A DNA stretch of 64,000 bases from CALOFP01 sp942492635 (GTDB taxonomy: Bacteria > UBP6 > UBA1177 > CALOFP01), in the NCBI GenBank assembly GCA_942492635.1, contig CALOFP010000002.1, positions 1,435,866 through 1,499,865 on the forward strand, in the 5' to 3' direction. The notes beneath the pieces are model-generated. The model saw only the letters and a list, made by a program, of their open reading frames with translations, made no database searches and was not told the origin of the DNA. Position numbers and translations under genes: made by a program. The stretch's first letter is position 1, and the number at the start of each line of letters is the position of its first letter. Shown piece by piece: positions 18,599 to 27,029 of this stretch.

Positions 18599-19594
18599 AT
18601 GAAGTGTGCTGTATTTGTTGAAAAGAATCCGGTTACCGGAAAGCTGAGGAACGTAAGTCTCGAGCTTTCCCATAAGGCCCATACTCTCATGAAACCCTAC
18701 GACGGTGAAATAATCGGAATTTTCGTAGGTGACGAACTTCCGGAAGATGCGGATGAGCTTTTCGCCGCAGGAATGGACAGACTTCTCTACTACAAGGATG
18801 AGAGGCTCAAGGATCTTCACTCCATCGCATACAAGAATCTTCTCGAGCAGATGATAAAGTGCGAGGAGCCCGACATAGTTCTCTTCGGAGCTACACACAC
18901 GGGCCGAGACGTTGCGCCGCTCATCTCCTCGTCACTCAAGACGGGACTTACCGCCGACTGTACACAGCTCTACATCGACGACTACAAGGACAAGGGCAAA
19001 ATTCTCTATCAGATGAGACCTGCGTTCGGCGGAAACATCCTTGCAACAATCATCACTCCCGACAACCGTCCCATGATGGCGACTGTTCGTGAGGGTGTAA
19101 TGCTTCTTCCTGAAGAGAAACCGGGAAAACCTTCGAAGATGGAAGCTTTCAAGGCCGACTTCGACGAAAGCTGGATCAGGAGCCAGTTCCTCGCGACAAT
19201 TCCCCGTGAAAGCAAGGTTGATTTCAACGGCTGCGACATCATCGTTGCCGGTGGTGCGGGCGTGGGCAGCAAGGAGAGCTTCAAGCTCATCGAGCAGCTC
19301 GCGGAAGCGCTCGGCGGCGAAGTTGCAGCAAGCCGTGCAGCAGTCGACTTCGGTTTTGTGGAAAAGGATCGCCAGGTCGGACAGACAGGAGCTGTCGTAA
19401 GACCGAAACTCTACATCGCATGTGGAATTTCAGGACAGATCCAGCACCGCGCCGGAATGGAGGAATCACAGAAAATCATCGCGATCAACAACGATCCCAA
19501 CGCTCCGATCTTCAAGATCGCCCACATGGGAATTGTCGGAGATATCAAGGATGTTGTTCCCGTCATGATCAAATATCTGAGGGAGGAAGCATAA
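18599..19594 (+). CDS. etfA: electron transfer flavoprotein, alpha subunit
   Basis: A 331-aa EtfA. The C-terminal FAD-binding part is clear: VGQTGAVVRPKLYIACGIS, then QHRAGMEESQKIIAINND and FKIAHMGIVGD. The N-terminal half has the EtfA fold segment LFGATHTGRDVAPLIS. Two adjacent ATGs exist: 18596 overlaps the etfB stop and 18599 is next. I choose 18599 because GAGGTG at 18588-18593 is then 5 bases away, but either is possible. Confidence 0.95.
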   Translation: MKCAVFVEKNPVTGKLRNVSLELSHKAHTLMKPYDGEIIGIFVGDELPEDADELFAAGMDRLLYYKDERLKDLHSIAYKNLLEQMIKCEEPDIVLFGATHTGRDVAPLISSSLKTGLTADCTQLYIDDYKDKGKILYQMRPAFGGNILATIITPDNRPMMATVREGVMLLPEEKPGKPSKMEAFKADFDESWIRSQFLATIPRESKVDFNGCDIIVAGGAGVGSKESFKLIEQLAEALGGEVAASRAAVDFGFVEKDRQVGQTGAVVRPKLYIACGISGQIQHRAGMEESQKIIAINNDPNAPIFKIAHMGIVGDIKDVVPVMIKYLREEA

Positions 19595-21297
19595 TGGCTA
19601 ACTTTTTTAACGAAAGCAGAAAACTCAATCTTGACATATTGGATATCAAGGAGATCGTAAGCTATCTTGAGGACGATTTCAAAGGCGAGGACGGCGACTC
19701 TCTCACCTCATACGAAGAGGCCCTCAAGTGGTACGAAATGGTTCTCAGCAACGCAGGTGACATCTGTGCCAACTTCATCGCTCCCAGAGCGGAAGAGGTT
19801 GACAGAAAGGGCGCATCCTTCAAGGACGGCGTTGTCGAGTGGGCTCCCGAGACAAAGGAGAACATGGACACACTTGCAAAGGCAGGATACATGGGAGGAA
19901 CACTTCCCAGAAAATACGGCGGACTCAACCTTCCCGTAACCGTCAACAACATGGTTGTGGAGATGGTTTCCCAGGCCGACGCAAGTCTCATGAACCTTTA
20001 CGGACTTCAGGATATCGCCGTAACCGTCTACAAATTCGGAGACGAAGAGCAGAAGAACAGGGTTCTCCCCAAGTTTTGCAGCGGTGAAGTAAGCGGCTCC
20101 ATGGCACTCACAGAGCCCGATGCAGGCAGCGACCTTCAGGCAGTTGAACTCAAGGCGATCGAAAAGGACGGCGAGTGGTACCTCGACGGTGTAAAACGTT
20201 TCATCACCAACGGATGCGGAGAGGTCAGCCTCGTACTCGCAAGATCCGAAGGTGGTACAAAAGGCGGAAGAGGACTCAGCATGCTCCTCTACGAACGCTA
20301 CCGCGACGACAACATGATCATCCGTCGTATCGAGGACAAACTCGGAATCCACGGAAGCCCCACATGCGAACTTCAGTTCAACATGGCAAAGGCAGAGCTC
20401 GTCGGAAAGCGTAAGTACGGACTCATCAAGTACGTAATGAGCCTCATGAACGGAGCCCGTCTTGCAACATCCGCACAGGCGCTCGGAGTTGCTCAGGCAG
20501 CATACGAAGAGGCTGTGAAGTACGCTAACGAAAGAGAGCAGTTCGGAAAGGCTATCGTAAACTTCCCGGCTGTATACCAGATGCTCAAGTCAATGCAGGC
20601 TGAAATCGAGACGACCAGGGTTCTTCTCAACCGTACATCCATAGAAGTCGACTACGAGGATATGTACGAAAGAAAGATCAAGGAAGGCGACAAGGATGCA
20701 AAAGCCAAACTCAAGAAGGCAAGCGCCCTTGCAGGATTCCTCACACCGCTCATCAAGTTCACAGCAACCGAGATGGCGAACAAAGTTGCCTACGATTCAC
20801 TCCAGATTCACGGCGGCTGCGGATACATGAAGGATTTCCCCATCGAAAGACTTTTCCGTGACGCACGTATCACAAACATCTACGAAGGAACGACACAGCT
20901 TCAGGTTGTTGCGGCGATCGGCGGAGTTACCTCCGGAATACTTGAAAGCGAGTGGGAGAAATTCAGGGCACTTGAAATCTCCGTACTCGAGAACAAGAAG
21001 ACAAAGATTCTCGGCATGATCGATCTTCTCAACGAAACAGCACAGAAGGTCAAGGATTTCCAGAGCAAGGAGTTCCTCGACTACGTTGCGAACCACCTTG
21101 TTGAGATGGCATCCATCATCTACCGTGCAGCGCTCTACCTTCCCGTTGCCGAAAAGCATCAGGACAAGAGAAGAATGTTCAAGTTCTTCATGCGCGAATC
21201 AGAAACAAGACTCGACTACCTCGTTAAGAAAATCGATACCCTCAAAGCCACATACGGAGAGGATATCGCAGAACTCAAAGAGGATTTTCTCGCCTAA
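19594..21297 (+). CDS. acyl-CoA dehydrogenase (long form)
   Basis: A 567-aa FAD enzyme, about 180 residues longer than a standard 380-aa acyl-CoA dehydrogenase because of an N-terminal extension and a C-terminal helical domain. Motifs are SMALTEPDAGSDL (FAD/substrate), RRIEDKLGIHGSPTCEL, and the helix YANEREQFGKAI. ITNIYEGTTQLQ contains Glu431 as the likely catalytic base, then the FAD-contact phrase QIHGGCGYMKDFPIERLFRD lies just before it. The start ATG overlaps the etfA stop (TAATG), with GGAGGA upstream. It oxidises an acyl-CoA to the enoyl-CoA and passes electrons to the adjacent ETF. Chain-length specificity is not clear. Confidence 0.93.
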   Translation: MANFFNESRKLNLDILDIKEIVSYLEDDFKGEDGDSLTSYEEALKWYEMVLSNAGDICANFIAPRAEEVDRKGASFKDGVVEWAPETKENMDTLAKAGYMGGTLPRKYGGLNLPVTVNNMVVEMVSQADASLMNLYGLQDIAVTVYKFGDEEQKNRVLPKFCSGEVSGSMALTEPDAGSDLQAVELKAIEKDGEWYLDGVKRFITNGCGEVSLVLARSEGGTKGGRGLSMLLYERYRDDNMIIRRIEDKLGIHGSPTCELQFNMAKAELVGKRKYGLIKYVMSLMNGARLATSAQALGVAQAAYEEAVKYANEREQFGKAIVNFPAVYQMLKSMQAEIETTRVLLNRTSIEVDYEDMYERKIKEGDKDAKAKLKKASALAGFLTPLIKFTATEMANKVAYDSLQIHGGCGYMKDFPIERLFRDARITNIYEGTTQLQVVAAIGGVTSGILESEWEKFRALEISVLENKKTKILGMIDLLNETAQKVKDFQSKEFLDYVANHLVEMASIIYRAALYLPVAEKHQDKRRMFKFFMRESETRLDYLVKKIDTLKATYGEDIAELKEDFLA

Positions 21298-21551
21298 GGC
21301 ATCGTAAGAGTAATTGTCTCCTCATCCACCTTCATGTAGAGAATTTTACAGAAGGGGATGAGGATTTTTTTTGCTCCCGTCGGAGCGTGATCCATCTGCA
21401 TCTCCCTCACATTGTACTCCCCGTGAGCACACTTTCTTTCACCCTCGCAGTAAGCCTTGTAATCGAGATAAACCTGCAGAGGATCCTCCTCGAGAAACTC
21501 AAATCTCTCATCGTGGCTCGAGTTCGTTATCGAATAAATTACAAGCTTCAT
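21294..21551 (-). CDS. small conserved-looking protein of unknown function
   Basis: An 85-aa protein read convergently to the acyl-CoA dehydrogenase, with a 4-base overlap of the two stop codons. ATG 21551 has a near-perfect AAAGGAGGG upstream, which decides the start although the frame is open further. It carries two short Cys/His-containing turns (YCEGERKCAHGEY) and a C-terminal strand region. No family is recognised. The strong ribosome binding site and position argue that it is real. Confidence 0.65.
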   Translation of the reverse strand: MKLVIYSITNSSHDERFEFLEEDPLQVYLDYKAYCEGERKCAHGEYNVREMQMDHAPTGAKKILIPFCKILYMKVDEETITLTMP

Positions 21552-21696
21552 GAAACCCTCCTTTTGAAAGTGGAAGAGTCGAAGAGTGAAAAAGTAATTG
21601 AAAAACTCATCCGCTTTCAGATTTATTATCCGCCTATAACTATTATAAACCACTCGGAAAAACGCAGCAAATATGGTTGCGGGTCGTTACTGACCG

Positions 21697-21722
21697 TAGA
21701 GACGTAGCACGCTACGTCTCTA
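21697..21722. repeat. REP-like perfect palindrome, copy 1
   Basis: TAGAGACGTAGC, two bases, then its exact reverse complement: a 12-bp-arm hairpin. The same element is exact at 51879-51904 and slightly mutated at 52054-52079. It lies in a gene-free stretch and is likely a dispersed palindromic element. Confidence 0.85.
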
Positions 21723-21785
21723 AGAATTAATCGTAAAAGGTTGCGAACTGTTCTAAGTGTTCGAAAATAAAGAAAAAAACCGTAA

Positions 21786-21806
21786 GGGCTACCCGGTGGG
21801 TCGCCC
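21786..21806. repeat. REP-like GC-rich palindrome (type 2)
   Basis: GGGCTACCC-GGT-GGGTCGCCC, a 9-bp-arm hairpin with one mismatch. Related palindromes occur at about 51838-51858 and, as a perfect GGGCGACTC-GGT-GAGTCGCCC, at 52161-52181. In both regions this type sits 65-100 bases or so from the type-1 palindrome. Confidence 0.75.
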
Positions 21807-22009
21807 TAACATGTCTTGATATTCTTAAAAACAGTAGAATATTCCTATCTCCCCCAACCCGGTTTCCATCCGACCCTAAAAAAGAATATCTCACCGAATT
21901 TGACGTCCCAAGTCACGAAAATAAACTCCCCGATAGGAGGACAGCCGCCAACATGGCACGGATATTAAAAAAAATGGCGAAAACAGCTACTGTCGTGATT
22001 CCAAAACTA

Positions 22010-22235
22010 TTTTCCTGAACAAAACAGTCTCTCAAAACGGTTGAATAACTTTTTCAAAGAAAGAGAAGTCGCTGAATTGGGTATGAAAAAAGTTTTCGGG
22101 GGCATCCTGACGTCGGGCGACATATATAAATTCGTAGCCTGTTCACACCGTCCAAAATGTCCACTCTGTCCACAAAGTCCAGAAACCCTCTTATCAAATT
22201 TTCGTGGTGAGATTATGGGGATTTTGTGCCTTGAC
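22010..22235. repeat. dispersed degenerate repeat, copy A
   Basis: Blocks here recur at 26640-26925 in a different order: GAACAAAACA, TAACTTTTTC, GAAAAAAGTTTTCGGG, ATATATAAAT, TTCACACCGTCCA, AAAGTCC.GAA, TCAAATTTTCG, GAGATTA.GGGAATTTTGTGCC (here GGGGATTTTG). It flanks the KAP gene on its left; copy B lies after the amidase. It is probably an old mobile or intergenic repeat. The rest of 21552-22658 holds two palindromes and a hairpin and no supportable gene. Confidence 0.6.
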
Positions 22236-22289
22236 CCTACTTAGATCGCTGGATTTGCAGAAAGTTTTATCTCACGTTTCTCAATCAGG

Positions 22290-22318
22290 AAATACTCTAC
22301 ACGCTGTGTAGAGTATTT
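22290..22318. repeat. perfect 13-bp-stem hairpin upstream of the KAP gene
   Basis: AAATACTCTACAC, loop GCT, then GTGTAGAGTATTT: a perfect inverted repeat with a 3-base loop and no T tract after it. It lies about 340 bases upstream of the KAP NTPase start. It could be an element end, an operator or an RNA structure. Confidence 0.8.
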
Positions 22319-22658
22319 AGCTGGCCGGCTCTCAGGTTAAGAATGCGCTGTTGAAAATCATTTTTTAACGGTTGAGATTCAACTTTTGATCAGTTTCTGA
22401 AACATTTTTGGAGTTTCTGAAACGGCTGGAATGTTTAAAAATGGGGTGAATTTCTTGATTTCAAATTAAAATTAGAGTATCTTTTGCTGCCAGTACTATT
22501 TATGTCTTAATGCCGCTGTTTAAGTTTTTGTAGTTATTGAATTTTCCCTTTCTTATTCTTTTTTGATAAATAATTGTACGTTAAATCGAACTGGCAGATT
22601 GAGAGAGCTATTTGCATCTGGTATCACGCATTGTAATTTTGAATTGAGAGGGATTCTA

Positions 22659-24149
22659 ATGAACATAAAGCCAAATACACCCCATGAACTGGTTGATAAT
22701 GAGGCTCTGTTTTCAATTCATAAAAAGGCAGAGGCAATAAAAACTTTTATAACAAATTACTATGGCAGTAATGAACTACCAGAGAACAGGATAATTGCAC
22801 TCTATGGCGAGTGGGGCAGTGGTAAGACCTCTGTGGTAAAACATTTGGAAAAAGAGTTGGAAAAGGCTACTTTTAAAACTATATATTTCCCAGTATGGGA
22901 ATATGAAACAGATTCGGATGTCAACCTAAGTCTTTTCGATGCAATTGCAGGAAAAATAAGTGAAAAAGGGAATCATAGCGATGTAATTGTTTCGTTTTTG
23001 CAGACTGGTTACAGTATTACAAAAGGATTCGCAAAGAGTTTAAAAATAAAGACAGGTGTATTTGAATGGAATCCTTTGGAAATCTTGGAAGAATATGAAA
23101 AGTATTATAAGAGCAAGTATGCTGAAAAGAGTTTTTTCTTAAAACAGAAGGAAGAGTTTAAAAATCGCTATATAGAGTTGGAAAAGGCAGTTCTTGATGC
23201 TGATATTGATGAGAAAATTATAGTTTTTATTGATGATTTGGATAGATGCGAACCTGAGAATATTTTGAACCTCATTTCATTAATAAAGCATTTTATGACT
23301 CTTGGAGAAAAGACTATCTTTTTCTTTAGTCTTGATAAAAAAGCGGTATCAGAAGCAGTAAAAGTTCGATATGCAAAACATGTAAATGCAAATGAATATT
23401 TGGAAAAGATTTTTGACATATCTTTTACGATGCCTACCTTCACCGAAAAAACTAATATTTTGAAGGAGTATTTCCCTGAATACAGTCGAGAACCTGGAGT
23501 TGTTGAAAGGATAATTGAATTTCTAAATAGCATTAAATTTGGTATACCACGTCATTTGAAAAAAGTTTTAAATAAATATGAATTTACAAAACACCTTCGG
23601 AATAGTGAAGATGTTGTTTATAGAGCTATCCCAGCTGGTATGAACAATCTTCTTTTTGATGTTTTATGGTTGTATCTAATAATACTCCATGACTTTTATC
23701 ATAACAAATTTATCGAAATTGAAGATTATATAGCAAAGACTACTCGTTATAGAGATGCTTTGAATAATATGCTAGGAGAAAAACTGAGTACAGTTGAGCT
23801 AAGAAAAGAGGTCGATGGCATGATGGAAAACTATATGTTTGTGCATCAATATAATCTTACATATAGCGAATTGAAAATAGAAATTAAGAAACGCATGGAA
23901 AAAGATAGTCAATTCAAAGATCTGAGAAATTTATCGTTGTTATCCTATTTTTCGCCCGATGCTGACTATTTCATTCATAAATCTTTTGGATTTAAGCGAA
24001 ATGATGATTTTATTGGAGCTTTTAAGTATTCCGGAAATGAAATACTTTTAGATTTTTGTAAATTTCTTAATGAAAATGAGGATCTGATGGAAAATGAATC
24101 AGATCTTAGGATTATTGATCTTTTTAACACAGCAAAATTGGTTTTGTAG
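22659..24149 (+). CDS. KAP-family P-loop NTPase
   Basis: A 496-aa NTPase. Walker A is GEWGSGKT (residues 50-57) and Walker B is VFIDDLDRCEPE (Asp192/193), the KAP signature with D-D-L-D-R. FPVWEYETDSD after Walker A is also typical of the family. KAP proteins often carry membrane helices between Walker A and B; here that interval (about 95-185) is charged and helical, so this member appears soluble. ATG 22659 is chosen for GAGAGGG upstream; the frame is open from 22563. The gene is much more AT-rich than its neighbours and lies alone among repeats, suggesting horizontal acquisition. KAP NTPases include phage-exclusion proteins such as PifA, so a defence role is possible but unproven. Confidence 0.9.
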   Translation: MNIKPNTPHELVDNEALFSIHKKAEAIKTFITNYYGSNELPENRIIALYGEWGSGKTSVVKHLEKELEKATFKTIYFPVWEYETDSDVNLSLFDAIAGKISEKGNHSDVIVSFLQTGYSITKGFAKSLKIKTGVFEWNPLEILEEYEKYYKSKYAEKSFFLKQKEEFKNRYIELEKAVLDADIDEKIIVFIDDLDRCEPENILNLISLIKHFMTLGEKTIFFFSLDKKAVSEAVKVRYAKHVNANEYLEKIFDISFTMPTFTEKTNILKEYFPEYSREPGVVERIIEFLNSIKFGIPRHLKKVLNKYEFTKHLRNSEDVVYRAIPAGMNNLLFDVLWLYLIILHDFYHNKFIEIEDYIAKTTRYRDALNNMLGEKLSTVELRKEVDGMMENYMFVHQYNLTYSELKIEIKKRMEKDSQFKDLRNLSLLSYFSPDADYFIHKSFGFKRNDDFIGAFKYSGNEILLDFCKFLNENEDLMENESDLRIIDLFNTAKLVL

Positions 24150-24198
24150 CATATCTAATGATCTTAAAGGGTAAAGTACTGCTACCTTTATTATTCCC

Positions 24199-24235
24199 TT
24201 GGCAAAAAACTGCTTCAAATTTTGCCAACCTTTTC
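24199..24235 (+). terminator. possible terminator of the KAP gene
   Basis: TTGGCAAAA, 12-base loop, then TTTTGCCAA (24199-24228), followed by CCTTTTC. It lies 50 bases after the KAP stop. The T tract is short, so a weak intrinsic terminator or only a hairpin. Confidence 0.4.
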
Positions 24236-24287
24236 TAATATAGTTGAACGAATTTAGTTGCTTATTCTGAAATCTACAGCTACACTT

Positions 24288-24314
24288 TAACCATAAAGTT
24301 AAACTAAATGGTTA
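24288..24314. promoter_or_regulatory. candidate TetR operator
   Basis: TAACCAT and ATGGTTA (7-bp arms) flank a central AGTTAAACT, itself a palindrome, giving nested dyad symmetry about position 24301. It ends 25 bases before the TetR start, where a self-regulating TetR repressor would be expected to bind. Confidence 0.5.
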
Positions 24315-24339
24315 GTCAACGTCTTTGGGGAGTTCGGTG

Positions 24340-24999
24340 ATGAGTCATAAGCAAGAGATGGGGCGTGAGCAGAAAATTCTTCTCGCTGCGATGCAGGAGT
24401 TCAACGAGAAGGGTGTGTACGGTGCGAGGATGCAGGAGATTGCCACTCGGGCGGGCGTTAATAAGGCGCTGCTGCATTACTATTTCCGGTCGAAAGATCA
24501 ACTCTACGTGAAGGTGCTTGAGGCTATTGCTGTTCCTTTCTGGCAAAAAATGGAGAAGGGGATGGCGGAGCTGCGGGATGAGAATGATTTTCGGGGAATT
24601 GTTTTGTTGATCGCTGAAATCATTGTGGATTCAACGGTCAATTTGCCTTACTCATCCATCCTTCTTATGGAGTTCGCTTCGGGCGGCAGGTATCTGGAGA
24701 AGATGGACAGCAGGTTGGTTGGTAAAATTATTCAGGCTCAATCGGCTGTTCTGAGTTTCTTCGCCGGGCTGATCGAGCGGAAGATCATCAAACCGTTTAA
24801 TCCTCTTACTGTTTTTGTGAACATTCTCGGCATGTGTTGGAATATTTTTCTTGCCGAACCTTTTACAACTCCGGTTTTACTGTCAATGGGTGTTTCCCGC
24901 GACGAAAAATATTTCATGGAGTGCATCGACTCAATTGTAGAGATGGCAACAGCGGGGATGCTTTGTCAGGAGAGTCAAAAAGATGGAGGAGCGAAATGA
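24340..24999 (+). CDS. TetR/AcrR-family transcriptional regulator
   Basis: A 219-aa one-component regulator. Residues about 8-55 form the TetR helix-turn-helix: ILLAAMQEFNEKGVYGARMQ, then EIATRAGVNKALLHYYFRSK and DQLYVKVLEAI. The C-terminal helical domain would bind a ligand. ATG 24340 is chosen over TTG 24325 because GGGGAG sits 7 bases upstream. The stop overlaps the amidase start (ATGA), so the pair is one operon and the amidase substrate or product may be the inducer. A palindrome just upstream is the likely operator. Confidence 0.92.
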   Translation: MSHKQEMGREQKILLAAMQEFNEKGVYGARMQEIATRAGVNKALLHYYFRSKDQLYVKVLEAIAVPFWQKMEKGMAELRDENDFRGIVLLIAEIIVDSTVNLPYSSILLMEFASGGRYLEKMDSRLVGKIIQAQSAVLSFFAGLIERKIIKPFNPLTVFVNILGMCWNIFLAEPFTTPVLLSMGVSRDEKYFMECIDSIVEMATAGMLCQESQKDGGAK

Positions 25000-26576
25000 A
25001 GAATTCGGTAGGAATGGGTGCCGCGGAAATTAAAAAGGGGATTTCGGAGGGAACGTTTTCTGTTTCGGATGTCGTGAGCAGTCACATCAACCGGATTAAG
25101 GCTGTTAATGGCGACCTCAATGCAGTGATCTGGCCGAGATTTGATGAAGCTTTGGATGAGGCGAAAAAGGCGGATGAGAAGATTCGGAAAGGAGAAAACC
25201 ATGGTTCTCTTTTCGGTGTCCCGATAACGATCAAGGATCAGTTTCTTGTAAAGGGAACTCCCACAAGTTGCGGTCTTGCCCACCGGTCAAAGGAAATTCT
25301 CGATGAAGAGGGTTCACTGATTTCAAGGCTGAGGAAGGAGGGCGCGATAATTCTCGGCAAAACCAATCTTCCCCAGCTTCTTGTATCCCACGAGAGCAAC
25401 CACGCTCTTTACGGCCACGCAAAAAATCCATGGAATCATGAGAGAACTCCGGGAGGAAGCAGCGGCGGCGAGGCGGCGATAATTGCTGCGGGGGGATCGC
25501 CTCTCGGTTTGGGCGGGGATATGGGAGGCAGTATTCGAATTCCGGCGCACTGCTGTGGTATTAGCGGTTTAAAACCTACCAATTCAAGGTTTCCCAATGA
25601 CGACACTCCTCTGGATAGGGGCTATTTCAGCGATCTTTTAGGTTTCGAGGCGGTTGTTGTCCAGCCGGGACCGATGGCCCGGAATGTGGATGATTTGAAG
25701 CTGATGATGGACTCTCTTCTTAAAGAGCCTTTTGATTCCTCTGATAGTTCGCCCCCAGTCCCTTGGGAGTGCGGAGCGGTGAAAAAGATGAACGGGCTCA
25801 GGATCGGAGTCTATTCGGATAACGGTATATTTTCCACTTCTCCAGCCGTCAGGAGGGTGGTTGCTGAAGCAGCCGGGGCTTTGCGTGATCAGGGATGTTC
25901 TGTGGTGGATTTTAAACCGCCTTCGCCATCACGAGGAATAGAGCTCTACTTTTCACTCTTGAGTGCGGACGGCGGAAAATGGATAAAAAAATCGCTGGCG
26001 GGGGAAACTCCCATTCCGGACATAAAAGCTTTCCTGATGGCTGCGGGCTGTCCCGATTTTATGCGGAAGCCGCTCTCTCTTCTGCTCGGGTTTCTTGGTC
26101 AGCAGCATGCGTCGGAAATGATTCGATTCAAGGGAAATTACGGTGCCGGTCACTACTGGAGCCTGTGCGCCGAAAGATCACGATATCGAAGCATGTTTTT
26201 GAAGGCAATGGATAGCGAGAACATCGACATTCTCATCTGCCCGCCATACTCAGTCGCCGCGCCGTTTTTTGATAACAACGCTTCGGGCGTCAACTCGCTC
26301 AGCTGTACCCACTCCGCGCTTTTCAACATGCTCGGCAATCCCGCCGGAGTTGTTGCCGCCGGAAGGGTAAGGGAAGGTGAGGAGAGCGATCGACCTCCAA
26401 GCCGCGACAGAGCGCAGCAGGATGCTGTTAAAAATGAGAAGGGCAGCAGAGGTTTGCCTGTAGGCGTTCAAGTCGTAGGACGCCACTGGAGAGAAGATCA
26501 GGTTCTTGCCGTTATGAAAGTGCTGGAACAGTATTTCCGAAGCACAAGGGACTATCCCGCATTTTCAATGTCATAA
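24996..26576 (+). CDS. amidase-signature-family amidase
   Basis: A 526-aa hydrolase of the amidase signature family with the Ser-cisSer-Lys triad: Lys80 in GVPITIKDQF, Ser155 in TPGGSSGGEAA, and nucleophile Ser179 in GGDMGGSIRIPA. The usual GTD is GGD here, a tolerated change. The overall layout, with an interrupted C-terminal section, resembles fatty-acid amide hydrolase-like members, but the substrate cannot be told. It is cytoplasmic with no signal peptide. It is coupled to the TetR gene by ATGA overlap with GGAGGAG upstream. Confidence 0.92.
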   Translation: MKNSVGMGAAEIKKGISEGTFSVSDVVSSHINRIKAVNGDLNAVIWPRFDEALDEAKKADEKIRKGENHGSLFGVPITIKDQFLVKGTPTSCGLAHRSKEILDEEGSLISRLRKEGAIILGKTNLPQLLVSHESNHALYGHAKNPWNHERTPGGSSGGEAAIIAAGGSPLGLGGDMGGSIRIPAHCCGISGLKPTNSRFPNDDTPLDRGYFSDLLGFEAVVVQPGPMARNVDDLKLMMDSLLKEPFDSSDSSPPVPWECGAVKKMNGLRIGVYSDNGIFSTSPAVRRVVAEAAGALRDQGCSVVDFKPPSPSRGIELYFSLLSADGGKWIKKSLAGETPIPDIKAFLMAAGCPDFMRKPLSLLLGFLGQQHASEMIRFKGNYGAGHYWSLCAERSRYRSMFLKAMDSENIDILICPPYSVAAPFFDNNASGVNSLSCTHSALFNMLGNPAGVVAAGRVREGEESDRPPSRDRAQQDAVKNEKGSRGLPVGVQVVGRHWREDQVLAVMKVLEQYFRSTRDYPAFSMS

Positions 26577-26639
26577 AATTTCCATACAAGTCCGCGAGAT
26601 GGGTAAAAGCAGGGCAGAATATTTGTAACAGCTTAATTC

Positions 26640-26925
26640 CATTGGGTTCGTGGCGGATATATAAATCCATGACCTATTCACACCGTCCATATTGTCCTAT
26701 CTGTACATAAAGTCCGGAAGACCTTTCATCAAATTTTCGCATTTGAGATTAAGGGAATTTTGTGCCTAGATTCTGATGAATAGGTAAAAGATCAGGAAAA
26801 TAGTCGCTGCCTTGATTTGAAAAATCTTTTTTTGAACAAAACATAACCACAAACCGGGTAACTTTTTCCCTTACTTTCCAGCAGCTTTATTGGAAACGAA
26901 AAAAGTTTTCGGGACGTTATGTCAT
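26640..26925. repeat. dispersed degenerate repeat, copy B
   Basis: The counterpart of 22010-22235, with the same conserved blocks but with the CACACCGTCC half before the GAACAAAACA...AAAAAAGTTTTCGGGA half rather than after. No gene is visible in 26577-27029. Confidence 0.6.
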
Positions 26926-27029
26926 AGAGTTTCGTTCGAGATAATAAAATAATCTATTGAAACCTTCTGCCGATTGTACGGCTTAATCCAAAGGTATATA
27001 ATGAAAAGAGGTTTTGACGGGAGTTTGAA

